A stretch of 36,786 nt of DNA from Bacillota bacterium. Lineage in GTDB: Bacteria; Bacillota; Clostridia; Lachnospirales; Lachnospiraceae. A program made the translations under genes and the position numbers. Location of the stretch: the NCBI GenBank assembly GCA_023393095.1, contig JAEWMT010000036.1, forward strand, positions 1 to 36,786, read 5' to 3'. Position 1 is the stretch's first letter, and every line of letters starts with the position of its first letter. The notes under the pieces are model-generated. The model saw nothing but the letters and a program-made list of their open reading frames with translations. It did not search any database and was not told the origin of the DNA. This document shows positions 8,126 to 15,795 of this stretch, piece by piece.

Positions 8126-8665
8126 TTAACAACCATTTTTAGTAAAAAGGTAATTATAAAGAATTCCATGTCTAATCTCGTCTGTTATTATTTCAATCAT
8201 CATATTAATATGCACCCGCTGCTGCATTGCATAGAGTATTTTGCGGTATCTTTGCACGGCATTCTGCTCACCTAGCAGGGCTTTGGCTAATCCGGCACAA
8301 TAACTTTCAGGCGGAGTGAACTGTTCTCCTTGTACCTGTTGGGGCATCATGCCAGTTAATTCATAGTATAGCTGCCGAAACAAATCAAAGTGACCAATTT
8401 CATTATCACGAATGCCAGTAATTATCTGTTGATCTTCATTTGAAGGTGCATTCTCTATCAGCCAAGAATAAAACATTCTATCCTCAGTTTCACCTGCAAG
8501 TGCCTGCTGTATCAAATCAAGTGCGTTTTGAAGATTTTGCGGATATACAAATATATCAGCAGATTGTGTCTGTTGAACTGTCATAATCGTAGACATTGTC
8601 GGCATAAACGGGGTTGTTTGACCGTAAGTATAGAAGCCATAATTGCCATATGGATTATAATTCAT
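8126..8665 (-). CDS. Ferritin-like di-iron protein
   Basis: A 179-residue protein with a Tyr/Asn/Pro-rich N-terminal extension (MNYNPYGNYGFYTYGQ) and a four-helix ferritin-like domain from ~residue 40. Helix carboxylates and His in the expected places are visible: ALAGETEDRMFYSWL, RDNEIGHFDLF, LLGEQNAVQRYR and ITDEIRHGILYNYL, which give the E...ExxH / E...ExxH di-iron pattern. Relatives include rubrerythrin-like and spore-coat-associated ferritin-like proteins that handle peroxide or iron; the tyrosine-rich N-terminus resembles coat or surface proteins of spore formers. AGGAG lies eight bases before the ATG. It is monocistronic. Fold fairly sure; exact role not. Confidence 0.8.
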   Translation of the reverse strand: MNYNPYGNYGFYTYGQTTPFMPTMSTIMTVQQTQSADIFVYPQNLQNALDLIQQALAGETEDRMFYSWLIENAPSNEDQQIITGIRDNEIGHFDLFRQLYYELTGMMPQQVQGEQFTPPESYCAGLAKALLGEQNAVQRYRKILYAMQQRVHINMMIEIITDEIRHGILYNYLFTKNGC

Positions 8666-8797
8666 TATGTCAGCTCCTGACTAATTTCTTTCAATATTAT
8701 ATGAAATACACATAAGTAATGTGATTATTATAAAACAAAAAGCAAGAAATGATTTATATTATTATTGCACCTCTCCCCTTATTTGGAAAGAAGTTTT

Positions 8798-8827
8798 TTG
8801 ACATCAAAAGCCCTTGTGTGATATATT
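8798..8827 (+). promoter_or_regulatory. Promoter of carbamate kinase gene
   Basis: TTGACA (8798-8803) and TATATT (8822-8827) with an 18-bp spacer, about 50 nt before the start codon. It is the only good match in the gap, and the -35 is perfect. Confidence 0.65.
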
Positions 8828-8880
8828 AGTATATATAATCAAGCTATTATCATATTACGAAGATGAAATGGGGTTTTTGT

Positions 8881-9813
8881 ATGAAGAAAAAAACAATCGT
8901 AGTCGCTTTAGGAAGAAATGCATTCGGAACCAGCTTTCCGGAACAGAAGAAAGCTATCATCAATGCGGCACATGCAATTGTCGATTTGGTAGAGGATAAA
9001 TACAAGGTAATTATCACGCACAGCAATGGCCTTCAGATTGGTATGCTTCACAGTGCAATGACAGAATTCAATCGTTTGGATAATGCTTACACAGTTGCGC
9101 CAATGTCAGTTTGCGGTGCGTTAAGTCAGGGATATATCGGATACGATTTACAAAACGCATTACGTACCGTACTTTTAGACCGTGGTATATTTAAGCCGGT
9201 ATCTACTATTATCACACAGGTACGTGTTGATACATTTGATCCTGCTTTCCAAAATCCAACCAAAGTTATTGGTCGCCTTATGACGAAAGAGGAGGCAGAT
9301 GAAGAAGTTCGAAAGGGAAATTATGTGGTTGAGGAAGACGGTGGTTATCGACGCATCGTCGCAACTCCAAAACCGATTGATATCTACGAGATTGATGCGA
9401 TCAAGGCACTCGTTGAAGCAGACCAACTTGTCATCGCCGGCGGCGGTGGCGGAATACCGGTATTGGAACAGGGAACCATCCTTCAAGGAGCAAGTGCGGT
9501 AATAGAAAAAGATTTGACAAGCGAAAAACTTGCCGATATGCTGGATGCTGACATTCTATTGTTTTTAACAGGAGTTAAAAAGGTTGCTCTTAATTTCGGA
9601 ACCGAGAATGAACAACCACTGGATGCATTAACCGTGGCTGATGCACAGAAATACATAGCAGAAGGACAATTTCCAATCACCTCCATGCTTCCGAAGATTG
9701 AAGCAAGTGTAGATTTTGTAACAAAGAAAGAAGGCCGCAAAGCCATAATCGGCCATCTGAACAATGCCCGCCAATGTTTACAGGGGCTGAGCGGTACGGT
9801 CATTACAGCCTAA
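8881..9813 (+). CDS. arcC: Carbamate kinase
   Basis: A 310-residue amino-acid kinase of normal length for the family, which transfers phosphate between carbamoyl phosphate and ADP to make ATP. Conserved blocks include SQGYIGYDLQNAL (82-94), KPVSTIITQVRVD (105-117), AGGGGIPV (186-193), ASAVIEKD (204-211), KKVALNFG (233-240) and PKIEAS (271-276). Two normally rigid motifs differ: GGNAL at the N-terminus reads GRNAF (11-15), and HGNGPQVG reads HSNGLQIG (47-54). This points to a divergent subgroup whose activity should not be assumed. ATG 8881 is chosen over 8863 because the usual family N-terminus begins here and TGGGG lies seven bases upstream. No arginine deiminase, carbamoyltransferase or purine-catabolic gene is adjacent, so the source of carbamoyl phosphate is unclear. 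Confidence 0.9.
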   Translation: MKKKTIVVALGRNAFGTSFPEQKKAIINAAHAIVDLVEDKYKVIITHSNGLQIGMLHSAMTEFNRLDNAYTVAPMSVCGALSQGYIGYDLQNALRTVLLDRGIFKPVSTIITQVRVDTFDPAFQNPTKVIGRLMTKEEADEEVRKGNYVVEEDGGYRRIVATPKPIDIYEIDAIKALVEADQLVIAGGGGGIPVLEQGTILQGASAVIEKDLTSEKLADMLDADILLFLTGVKKVALNFGTENEQPLDALTVADAQKYIAEGQFPITSMLPKIEASVDFVTKKEGRKAIIGHLNNARQCLQGLSGTVITA

Positions 9814-9867
9814 TTAGAGACTGTTTCAAATTCTGACTTTAAGTATTTATATCTAGTATAATTAAAA

Positions 9868-9907
9868 CGCTGTTAAGGCAAAGGCCAAAACCCTTATCTT
9901 AACAGCG
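9868..9907 (+). terminator. Carbamate kinase terminator-like hairpin
   Basis: CGCTGTTAAG pairs with CTTAACAGCG around a 20-nt interior that can pair further (AAGG with CCTT). It is followed by TTAATTATGCTC rather than a long U-run. A nearly identical but perfect hairpin recurs at 14696-14739 after a relic of the same gene. Confidence 0.65.
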
Positions 9908-10015
9908 GTTAATTATGCTCTTAGAACCACTCACCCTGTAAATCCAGCTTCTTACCACTATAATTTTCCACTTTCGATTGGTCATACTTCACAATGCCTA
10001 AGCAAATTAATAACA

Positions 10016-10888
10016 TTAGCAATAAAGCCACGAAAGTGCATCCGGTAATCTTCTGGATGCATCCGTCAGTGAATGTTCTCCATTTTCATCTATGTAATAT
10101 TTCAACTCGCTTTGGTCAAATCCAAAGTCCCTCAACTTATTACTAAAGTTTCTCAATGCATCTTCAAAATCATCTACAAAATATTCCCTAATTTCCTCCG
10201 GCAAACCCTGCCTTTCTTTTTTCCCAACATCCATATATATTTTCATGATACATCTTTTTGAAAATATGGCTGTGATGGTCTCCGGCGTATTATAAAAGGA
10301 TTTGGCAAGTGTAAGTGAAAAAGCGCCTATTTTCGAAAATACCTCCTGGAATTTTAAGCCGATATAAATAGAACAGGCTGCTCCGGCAGAGAATCCGGCA
10401 ATACCCGTATGCTCCCTTTGAGGTAATGTTCTAAAGTGATTATCTATAAATGGTTTTAAAGTGGAAACAATGAATTCAGCATAATCATCAATCCTTGGTT
10501 CCGAACTGGTTGAAGACACCTTTACAGGGTTTAAATCCCGCCTTCTGAATTCATCAGAGCTTTCAATGGCAATAACGATCAGACCGCTCATTTTTTCATC
10601 CAATAATAGTTTTTCCAGAATCAAATCCATAAACAACCTATTCTCATCGGTGTTCCTGCATTCACCAAATACCGTCTGACCATCGTGCATATACAAGACT
10701 GGATAATGATTTGTTGAAGAATCGTAATCAGATGGCACATAGATCCAAATACGAGTAAATCGCTTCAATTGAGGCATAAAAAATTGATCTATCAGAAAAA
10801 TATTCCCGTAATATGTATAACTGGAATTTCCGATCTTCCCATCCCATTTGGTAATTCCAGCATTCATAAAATGATTTTGATTTGTCAT
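10016..10888 (-). CDS. Alpha/beta-hydrolase esterase (esterase D / Fes family)
   Basis: A 290-residue cytoplasmic hydrolase without a signal peptide. The catalytic triad is visible: nucleophile Ser167 in GFSAG (165-169), Asp220 in YMDVGKKE and His272 in ENGEHSLTD. Early motifs RIWIYVPSDYD and YPVLYMHDGQTVFG place it in the putative-esterase family (esterase D, enterochelin esterase, antigen 85-like). Family members hydrolyse acyl esters, S-formylglutathione or siderophore lactones; I cannot name the substrate. Its start overlaps the end of the DMT transporter gene by four bases (ATGA), so the two are co-translated and likely handle the same compound. Confidence 0.88.
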   Translation of the reverse strand: MTNQNHFMNAGITKWDGKIGNSSYTYYGNIFLIDQFFMPQLKRFTRIWIYVPSDYDSSTNHYPVLYMHDGQTVFGECRNTDENRLFMDLILEKLLLDEKMSGLIVIAIESSDEFRRRDLNPVKVSSTSSEPRIDDYAEFIVSTLKPFIDNHFRTLPQREHTGIAGFSAGAACSIYIGLKFQEVFSKIGAFSLTLAKSFYNTPETITAIFSKRCIMKIYMDVGKKERQGLPEEIREYFVDDFEDALRNFSNKLRDFGFDQSELKYYIDENGEHSLTDASRRLPDALSWLYC

Positions 10889-11757
10889 TCCATTGATCTC
10901 CTTCCTCGGACTATGATTCGGCTAACAAAGCTTTGGATCAATTCGCTTTCAACCAATAAGCCAATAATAAGAATGATTGTACCAATATAGAATTTTAGAG
11001 TAATCTGGTCTCCGAACATCGCACTCAAAATCACGGTAAATGGAATTTTTAAATAAGAGATAAGACTTCCCTTGATTGTTGAAATCTTGCTGTACCCACT
11101 TGTCATAAACCATTGAGCCAGAAAAGAAGAAACTCCTATAGCTAAAATGATTATGACCAGCATCATACCTGGATTAGGTTTATATACAGACGATAATGGA
11201 GTAAAGATAAGCCCGAATAAGCAGGCTGACATATATACAAGAATTGGATGCTCCTTTTCACTGGATCGTTTTGTATAATGAATTGCAATTCCCATAATAA
11301 GACCGCTTAATATCCCTATAGCATCCCCCAATAACGAATATTTACTGCCATCATAGAATATAATCGTCACTCCCGCCAGGCATAATACTATACTGAAAAT
11401 ATTTACGATTCTTATGCGTTCTTTAAAAAAGAGAAATCCGAATAAAGCAACAAATATCACATAGAGATTATTCATCAATGTTGCTCTGGCACTGCTTGTC
11501 ATTTCAATCGCAAGATAAAAAAGGATCATGGAAACAGAACCAGCGATACCACGTATCATCCAGGATTTTTTATCATTTACTTTAAATGATATTTTAGTAA
11601 AAAACAAGATTGCAATACCCAATACTATACCAATGACAAATCTTGATACCGAAACAAAATAACTGTTAAAATAGCTTGAAACTAACTTTACAAGTACAGC
11701 ACTCAGTGAGAAAAAAACACTTGAAGCTATCATAAAATAAACGCCTTTTGATTTCAT
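10885..11757 (-). CDS. DMT-superfamily (EamA) transporter
   Basis: A 290-residue membrane protein with about ten hydrophobic helices in two EamA repeats. YLAIEMTSSARATLMNNLYV in the first half is a recognisable EamA signature (helix 3-4 region), and the second half repeats the layout (WFMTSGYSKISTIKGSLISY). Such transporters export amino acids, metabolites or drugs. AGGTG lies eight bases before the ATG. It is the first gene of a two-gene operon with the esterase and is divergent from the MocR-type regulator, which probably controls both. Confidence 0.9.
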   Translation of the reverse strand: MKSKGVYFMIASSVFFSLSAVLVKLVSSYFNSYFVSVSRFVIGIVLGIAILFFTKISFKVNDKKSWMIRGIAGSVSMILFYLAIEMTSSARATLMNNLYVIFVALFGFLFFKERIRIVNIFSIVLCLAGVTIIFYDGSKYSLLGDAIGILSGLIMGIAIHYTKRSSEKEHPILVYMSACLFGLIFTPLSSVYKPNPGMMLVIIILAIGVSSFLAQWFMTSGYSKISTIKGSLISYLKIPFTVILSAMFGDQITLKFYIGTIILIIGLLVESELIQSFVSRIIVRGRRSME

Positions 11758-11762
11758 ATTGA

Positions 11763-11792
11763 TTGCACCTTTCTGTATCTATATGGTATAAT
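11763..11792 (+). promoter_or_regulatory. MocR promoter with operator half-copy in spacer
   Basis: TTGCAC (11763-11768) and TATAAT (11787-11792) with 18-bp spacing. The spacer holds CTGTATCTATA (11773-11783), an 11-nt exact match to one strand of the palindrome at 11855-11870. Binding there would affect both divergent transcripts. Confidence 0.6.
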
Positions 11793-11854
11793 GTGTTTTA
11801 GTACAGTTTTAAGTTTAGTAGTTTTTTTGTATAAATCAACATTTAATTTATTCA

Positions 11855-11870
11855 ACTGTATAGATACAGT
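11855..11870. promoter_or_regulatory. Palindromic operator upstream of MocR start
   Basis: ACTGTAT-AG-ATACAGT, two perfect 7-nt arms, lying just before the GAGGGAG ribosome binding site of the regulator. With the related site 82 bases away it makes a two-site arrangement suited to a dimeric MocR protein bridging the divergent promoters. Confidence 0.65.
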
Positions 11871-11884
11871 CAGAGGGAGCATCT

Positions 11885-13273
11885 ATGGAAAATCGATATG
11901 ACGTTGTAAAAACGTATATAAAAGAACAAATTGAAACATCCAAAATAAAACCCGGCAGTAAGCTTCCATCAATACGAGAACTTGCCGAAAAATGGAGCGT
12001 GTGCAATTCTACTATCATAAGTGCATATAGGAAATTGGAACAGGAAAATATCATTTATGCTGTTCCTAAAAGCGGTTATTATGCCATGAAGCCACAAAAT
12101 ACTGATATTTCACCCCTCTGTCCTCAGGTGACTGATCTTTCCAGAGCAGTGCCTGCATATGACCTGCTTCCTTATATGCAATTTAAGGATTGTCTTAATC
12201 AAGCAATTGATTCCTTTAAGGAGTCTCTCTTCACTTATTCGGATCCTCAAGGACTGGAAGGATTAAGGAATACGCTTACCAAGCATTATAGTCAAGAGCA
12301 GATTTTTACATCTGAAAGTAATATGATCATAACAGCCGGCGCTTACCAGGCTCTTTTTATCCTTACCAAAATGCCTTTTCCTAACGGGAATTGCAATATA
12401 CTCGTTGAACAACCCACTTATTCAGGTATGCTAAGAATTCTTGATATAGAGAATAGTAACACGATTGGCATTGAAAGAAATGCCAATGGAATTGACCTTG
12501 AAAAACTTGAAACGATATTTAGAAGCGGAAGCGTAAAATTCTTCTATCTAATTCCTCGGTTTCAGAACCCAACTGGATTCTCCTATACAAAAGAGCAAAA
12601 ACTGAACATCATTTCACTTGCTGCGAAATATAACATATACATTGTCGAGGATGATTATCTTGCAGACCTTGAAACCGATACGAAAAATGATTCTTTATTC
12701 GCTATGAGTCAGTTCTCCAATGTTATATACATAAGAAGCTTTTCGAAGTCCTTTCTGCCGGGCATTCGTATCGCTTCAGTTATCTTACCGCAATTACTTG
12801 TTAATGACTTCCTTAAATATAAAAAGCTTTACGACATAGGTAATTCAACCTTGAATCAGGCGGCCCTCCAGTTATTTATCAATTCTGGCATGCTGGAAAA
12901 ACATTGCAAGTCCATAAGAAGGGAATACGAAAGCAGAATGACTGAAATGAAGAAATCGGTAGAAGCTGCCTCTAAGTTGGGTTTTAAATTATCCCTATCC
13001 AATACCGGATTCTTCGGTTATCTGGAATTGCCTAAGAATGTTAGCAGTAACAAGCTGGCTGAATTATTAAAATCGAATAATATTTATGTAGCAAGAACAA
13101 AGGACATGTTTATACCCTGCTTCTTCAAGGATAATTCTTTACGGATCAGTGTCTGCAGTCTTGATAAAAATACAATTAACCAAAGCATGTTATCAACATT
13201 CCAGTGTATTGAAAAAGTCATGAATTCAGCTATTAAGAACAATATACAACATGAAGAAATTTTTATACAATAA
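11885..13273 (+). CDS. MocR-type regulator (GntR helix-turn-helix + aminotransferase domain)
   Basis: A 462-residue chimeric regulator. Residues 1-75 are a GntR winged helix (KLPSIRELAEKWSVCNSTI, KSGYY). Residues ~90-450 are an aminotransferase class I fold: PRFQNPTGFSY (224-234), VEDDYLADL (254-262) and the PLP-lysine motif SFSKSFLPGIR with Lys288. The residues needed to bind PLP are present, so it should sense PLP or a PLP-amino acid adduct, as PdxR and GabR do. Ribosome binding site GAGGGAG precedes the ATG. It is divergent from the DMT transporter/esterase operon rather than from vitamin B6 or GABA genes, so its target is probably export of an amino compound. Confidence 0.93.
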   Translation: MENRYDVVKTYIKEQIETSKIKPGSKLPSIRELAEKWSVCNSTIISAYRKLEQENIIYAVPKSGYYAMKPQNTDISPLCPQVTDLSRAVPAYDLLPYMQFKDCLNQAIDSFKESLFTYSDPQGLEGLRNTLTKHYSQEQIFTSESNMIITAGAYQALFILTKMPFPNGNCNILVEQPTYSGMLRILDIENSNTIGIERNANGIDLEKLETIFRSGSVKFFYLIPRFQNPTGFSYTKEQKLNIISLAAKYNIYIVEDDYLADLETDTKNDSLFAMSQFSNVIYIRSFSKSFLPGIRIASVILPQLLVNDFLKYKKLYDIGNSTLNQAALQLFINSGMLEKHCKSIRREYESRMTEMKKSVEAASKLGFKLSLSNTGFFGYLELPKNVSSNKLAELLKSNNIYVARTKDMFIPCFFKDNSLRISVCSLDKNTINQSMLSTFQCIEKVMNSAIKNNIQHEEIFIQ

Positions 13274-13412
13274 ATGTTCCTATTAAATCGGACATTTTAC
13301 AGTCATTAAAATACGTTCATTTTTTATTAATTTTGTTTTATAAAATTGTATATTCTTCCTGTTGATGATATCTATAGTAGCACGCACTTATCCATTTTAT
13401 CTTCCCTATTTT

Positions 13413-13871
13413 TCATCTAGTGCTATCTGCAATTTTTTTTAATATTTCTACTAGAGTTTTTAGGCTGTCATACATTTGATCAATTTCATTTTCATCCAGG
13501 TTAGCAACCATGAAAGCCAACCCTCTTTGGGATTGCTCTTCCATGGCTTTCATATACTCTATTCCCTGAGAAGTCAATGACAATAATACTTTTCTTCTGT
13601 CATTAGGATAGCTGGTTCTAATAACTAACTTCTTTTCTTCTAATGAGTCAATTAATGTCGTTAAGCTTCCTTTTTCCATATTAATTAATTTACTAAGCGT
13701 AGTAGGTGTAATTTTTTCTGCTTTACCAATCATCATAATAGCCATACATTGGTTCTTATTACACAAATCATCTGCTTTACTTTTATCAATATAGAAAGAC
13801 TTGCATTTATAGAATAATGGTATCAAATTAAAATATAATTTATTTAATTCTTCTAATTTACTATTTTCCAT
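13413..13871 (-). CDS. MarR-family transcriptional regulator
   Basis: A 152-residue regulator with the MarR winged helix: KITPTTLSKLINMEKGSLTTLI recognition region (about 54-75), then the wing LVIRTSYPNDRRKVLLSLT with the characteristic Asp-Arg-Arg. Flanking helices for dimerisation are complete. MarR proteins respond to phenolic compounds, oxidants or drugs and usually repress their own operon. TTTAGGAGA precedes the ATG. It lies 21 nt downstream of the uncharacterised gene at 13893-14420, so the two form an operon behind the inverted-repeat promoter near 14500. Confidence 0.93.
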   Translation of the reverse strand: MENSKLEELNKLYFNLIPLFYKCKSFYIDKSKADDLCNKNQCMAIMMIGKAEKITPTTLSKLINMEKGSLTTLIDSLEEKKLVIRTSYPNDRRKVLLSLTSQGIEYMKAMEEQSQRGLAFMVANLDENEIDQMYDSLKTLVEILKKIADSTR

Positions 13872-13892
13872 AATTATCTCCTAAAAATAATA

Positions 13893-14420
13893 TTAATCAA
13901 TTAACTGTACGTATTCATCTACATTATCCCGGATATATGTAGCAACTAGCTTAATTGTTAAAGGAAGAGTCTCACTAAGCGATTTATTAATAAGACTCAT
14001 TGAAGCAGATAATTCTGCATTTTTATCAATATCAACGATTAAAGCATTATGCTGTTCTACACTTTCTTTAAATTCTTCCGTTGTTAGGCTTTGAAAAACG
14101 ATATTCATCTTCTCAAGAATCTGTATCATATTATAATCTCCAAAATACTGCATTCCTTTTTTCAGTTGTGACCAGACACCATCATTTGACAACAAATATG
14201 ATAGATGCGAATAAAACTCTTCAACCCCTTTGGATGTATGCCCATACAGCATCTGAAACATGAATAGAGCTCGCTGACCAGGAGTCAAATGGGCATAAAC
14301 CTCTGACTTTACTGCAAAATTTCTACCTCGAGCCTGTTGCATAGCAGGCTCAATACAAATCCATATAAGTGAAATATCGTTCAATGATTCAAAATCCTTT
14401 CGTTTAACTGTTATCAACAT
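13893..14420 (-). CDS. Uncharacterised 175-residue protein encoded with MarR
   Basis: I do not recognise this protein with confidence. It is soluble and mostly helical, with conserved-looking LTPGQRALFMFQMLYGHTSKGVEEF around residues 45-69 and later YFGDYNMIQILEKM. The layout recalls DMP19/DUF4375-type proteins only loosely. ATG 14420 is chosen because AAAGGA lies just upstream; the frame is open to 14483, but that extension crosses the operator region. It is the first gene of a two-gene operon with MarR and is probably derepressed with it. Confidence 0.75.
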   Translation of the reverse strand: MLITVKRKDFESLNDISLIWICIEPAMQQARGRNFAVKSEVYAHLTPGQRALFMFQMLYGHTSKGVEEFYSHLSYLLSNDGVWSQLKKGMQYFGDYNMIQILEKMNIVFQSLTTEEFKESVEQHNALIVDIDKNAELSASMSLINKSLSETLPLTIKLVATYIRDNVDEYVQLID

Positions 14421-14467
14421 ATAATTTTCCTTTCTTATTTTAATCTTTTTAACCCCTACGACATTTA

Positions 14468-14552
14468 CTAACAATAAGAGCACTATTTAGTAAGTTTTCT
14501 TATTGTTAGAATTCTTACTAATTTAAATATCACAATAAAATGCAACTGTCAA
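14468..14552 (-). promoter_or_regulatory. Promoter and nested inverted repeats of MarR operon
   Basis: On the minus strand TTGACA (14552-14547) and TATTTA (14529-14524) are 17 bp apart. Downstream lie 12-nt perfect inverted arms, CTAACAATAAGA (14468-14479) and TCTTATTGTTAG (14498-14509), with interleaved TTAGTAAG/CTTACTAA half-sites. The position over the transcription start fits a MarR autorepression operator. Confidence 0.7.
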
Positions 14553-14561
14553 TATAATCCA

Positions 14562-14639
14562 CCGCAAACTAATATCGACCATCTGAACAATGCCCGCCAA
14601 TGTTTACAGTGGGTTAAGCGGTACGATTATTACCACTAA
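14562..14639 (+). pseudogene. Relic of carbamate kinase 3' end
   Basis: The sequence aligns with the last ~25 codons of the carbamate kinase gene (9735-9813). A 31-base block is identical (14579-14609 against 9753-9783), followed by matching GCGGTACG and the TAATTA stop region. Single-base indels on both sides break the reading frame, and there is no start or body, so it cannot be functional. The similarity continues through the downstream hairpin. It is a remnant of a second carbamate kinase gene or of a segmental duplication. Confidence 0.88.
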
Positions 14640-14785
14640 TTAAAGGCCGTTTCATATTCAGTCTTTGATGCCTGAACAATTTTACGAAATCTATAAAACG
14701 CTGTTAAGGTAAGGATTAGTCCTTACCTTAACAGCGTTTATTATACTCTTTGTAGCATTTCCCTTGTAAAACCTTATATCAATTA
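14640..14785. other. Gap between relic and acetyltransferase
   Basis: This stretch holds the duplicated terminator and otherwise nothing recognisable. Together with the relic and the MarR promoter it makes a 365-nt gene-free region (14421-14785). Confidence 0.5.
14696..14739. terminator. Perfect 20-bp hairpin after carbamate kinase relic
   Basis: AAACGCTGTTAAGGTAAGGA pairs with its exact reverse complement around a TTAG loop. It is homologous to the terminator at 9868-9907, but here every base pairs. It lies 46 nt beyond the stop of the minus-strand acetyltransferase gene and can serve as its terminator now. Confidence 0.75.
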
Positions 14786-15550
14786 CTATTCGATTGGCTG
14801 ATCGTCATCAAATAAAGACGGGTTTTTCTTCAACAACCCTATGACCCAATCTGCCATAGGCTTCACTTCGACTATATATGAAATAGCATCTCCTATTTTC
14901 ACTTGCTTAGCAAACCCCATTTGTAACATTGGAATAAGCAACTTATCATAATTCTGTGACACATCTCCATAACTCGAATAATGACAATAAAAATCAATTT
15001 CACGAACATCGCCATCTTCGAGCAATAATTTGATTTTCTTTGATTGTGGGTTGATACGGTCAGGAATATCCAGCCATTCTTCAATGCTATGAATAAATGT
15101 GTTAGTCTTAAGTGTAGTACCCAAGAATAATAATTGAGCTTCCTCATCATATAGTCCGCCAAAGCAACCGTTTCGCGGACAAGGTGTATGAATATCATTG
15201 TCACGCTGTACATAGGACTGTGCCCTGCTACCCATGGCTGTCACCGAATGAGTAGGGTGCATTGAACGAATAGCCCCTACTCTTTTCATAAATAAATTGG
15301 GCAGTATCCCGACACAGGAAGCTTCTGTCTTGGGGTCATAAATACCCTCTCGCAAATTTTTATCCGACCATGAGTGAGTTGGAAATAATAATAGACCCTC
15401 TTTCATATAGTCGATAAAGGCATCAAGAACTGTATCGCCTCCACCTTCTACCAAACCAACCGCTTTCATAGAAGAATGGATGAGCAAGGTACTATTTTTT
15501 CTAATGCCTGCTTGTTCAATATCTTTGATTAAAGAGTTTTTTGTATGCAT
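14786..15550 (-). CDS. AAC(3)-family aminoglycoside N-acetyltransferase-like protein
   Basis: A 254-residue protein matching the antibiotic N-acetyltransferase family: LLIHSSMKAVGLVEGG (22-37), FPTHSWS (56-62), RSMHPTHSVTAMG (95-107), CPRNGCFGGL and LGTTLKTNTFIHSIEE with His154. These enzymes acetylate the 3-amino group of aminoglycosides from acetyl-CoA. Chromosomal members of the family are common, and many act on other amines, so resistance should not be assumed. Length is near normal (~260). AAAGGA precedes the ATG. The gene stands alone, between the carbamate kinase relic and the TPR-AAA operon. Confidence 0.88.
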   Translation of the reverse strand: MHTKNSLIKDIEQAGIRKNSTLLIHSSMKAVGLVEGGGDTVLDAFIDYMKEGLLLFPTHSWSDKNLREGIYDPKTEASCVGILPNLFMKRVGAIRSMHPTHSVTAMGSRAQSYVQRDNDIHTPCPRNGCFGGLYDEEAQLLFLGTTLKTNTFIHSIEEWLDIPDRINPQSKKIKLLLEDGDVREIDFYCHYSSYGDVSQNYDKLLIPMLQMGFAKQVKIGDAISYIVEVKPMADWVIGLLKKNPSLFDDDQPIE

Positions 15551-15723
15551 ATGTAGTCCTTTCTCCTTCCGGAATTCTTCATCGCTTGTGTTATTAACTT
15601 TTTTCCAAACATATCATAACCAGTTCAACCATATCAGAATAGCTATGAACTTCAATAAAATCTTTTAGTTCCGTTAATTATATTCTATTCTTCAAAAAAT
15701 CAGTTATCTCTCTCATAGGAGTT

Positions 15724-15735
15724 CCTTACGTAAGG
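15724..15735. promoter_or_regulatory. 12-bp palindrome in gap upstream of acetyltransferase
   Basis: CCTTACGTAAGG is a perfect palindrome in the 245-nt gap between the AAA gene end and the acetyltransferase start, flanked by AGGA and TCCT. It could be an operator; no clear -35/-10 pair is visible next to it. Confidence 0.3.
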
Positions 15736-15795
15736 TTTTCCTACATCTTAGCATACATTTAATAAGTACCATCTTTTATTGATAAACTTTAATAT

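Noticed and set aside
9868..14739. The repeated CGCTGTTAAGG hairpins as ends of a mobile element
   Set aside because: No transposase lies between them, the copies are direct rather than inverted, and similarity includes a coding tail of carbamate kinase, which fits segmental duplication better.
14786..15550. Calling the AAC(3)-family gene an acquired resistance gene
   Set aside because: No mobile element, integron site or resistance neighbours; chromosomal family members with other substrates are common.
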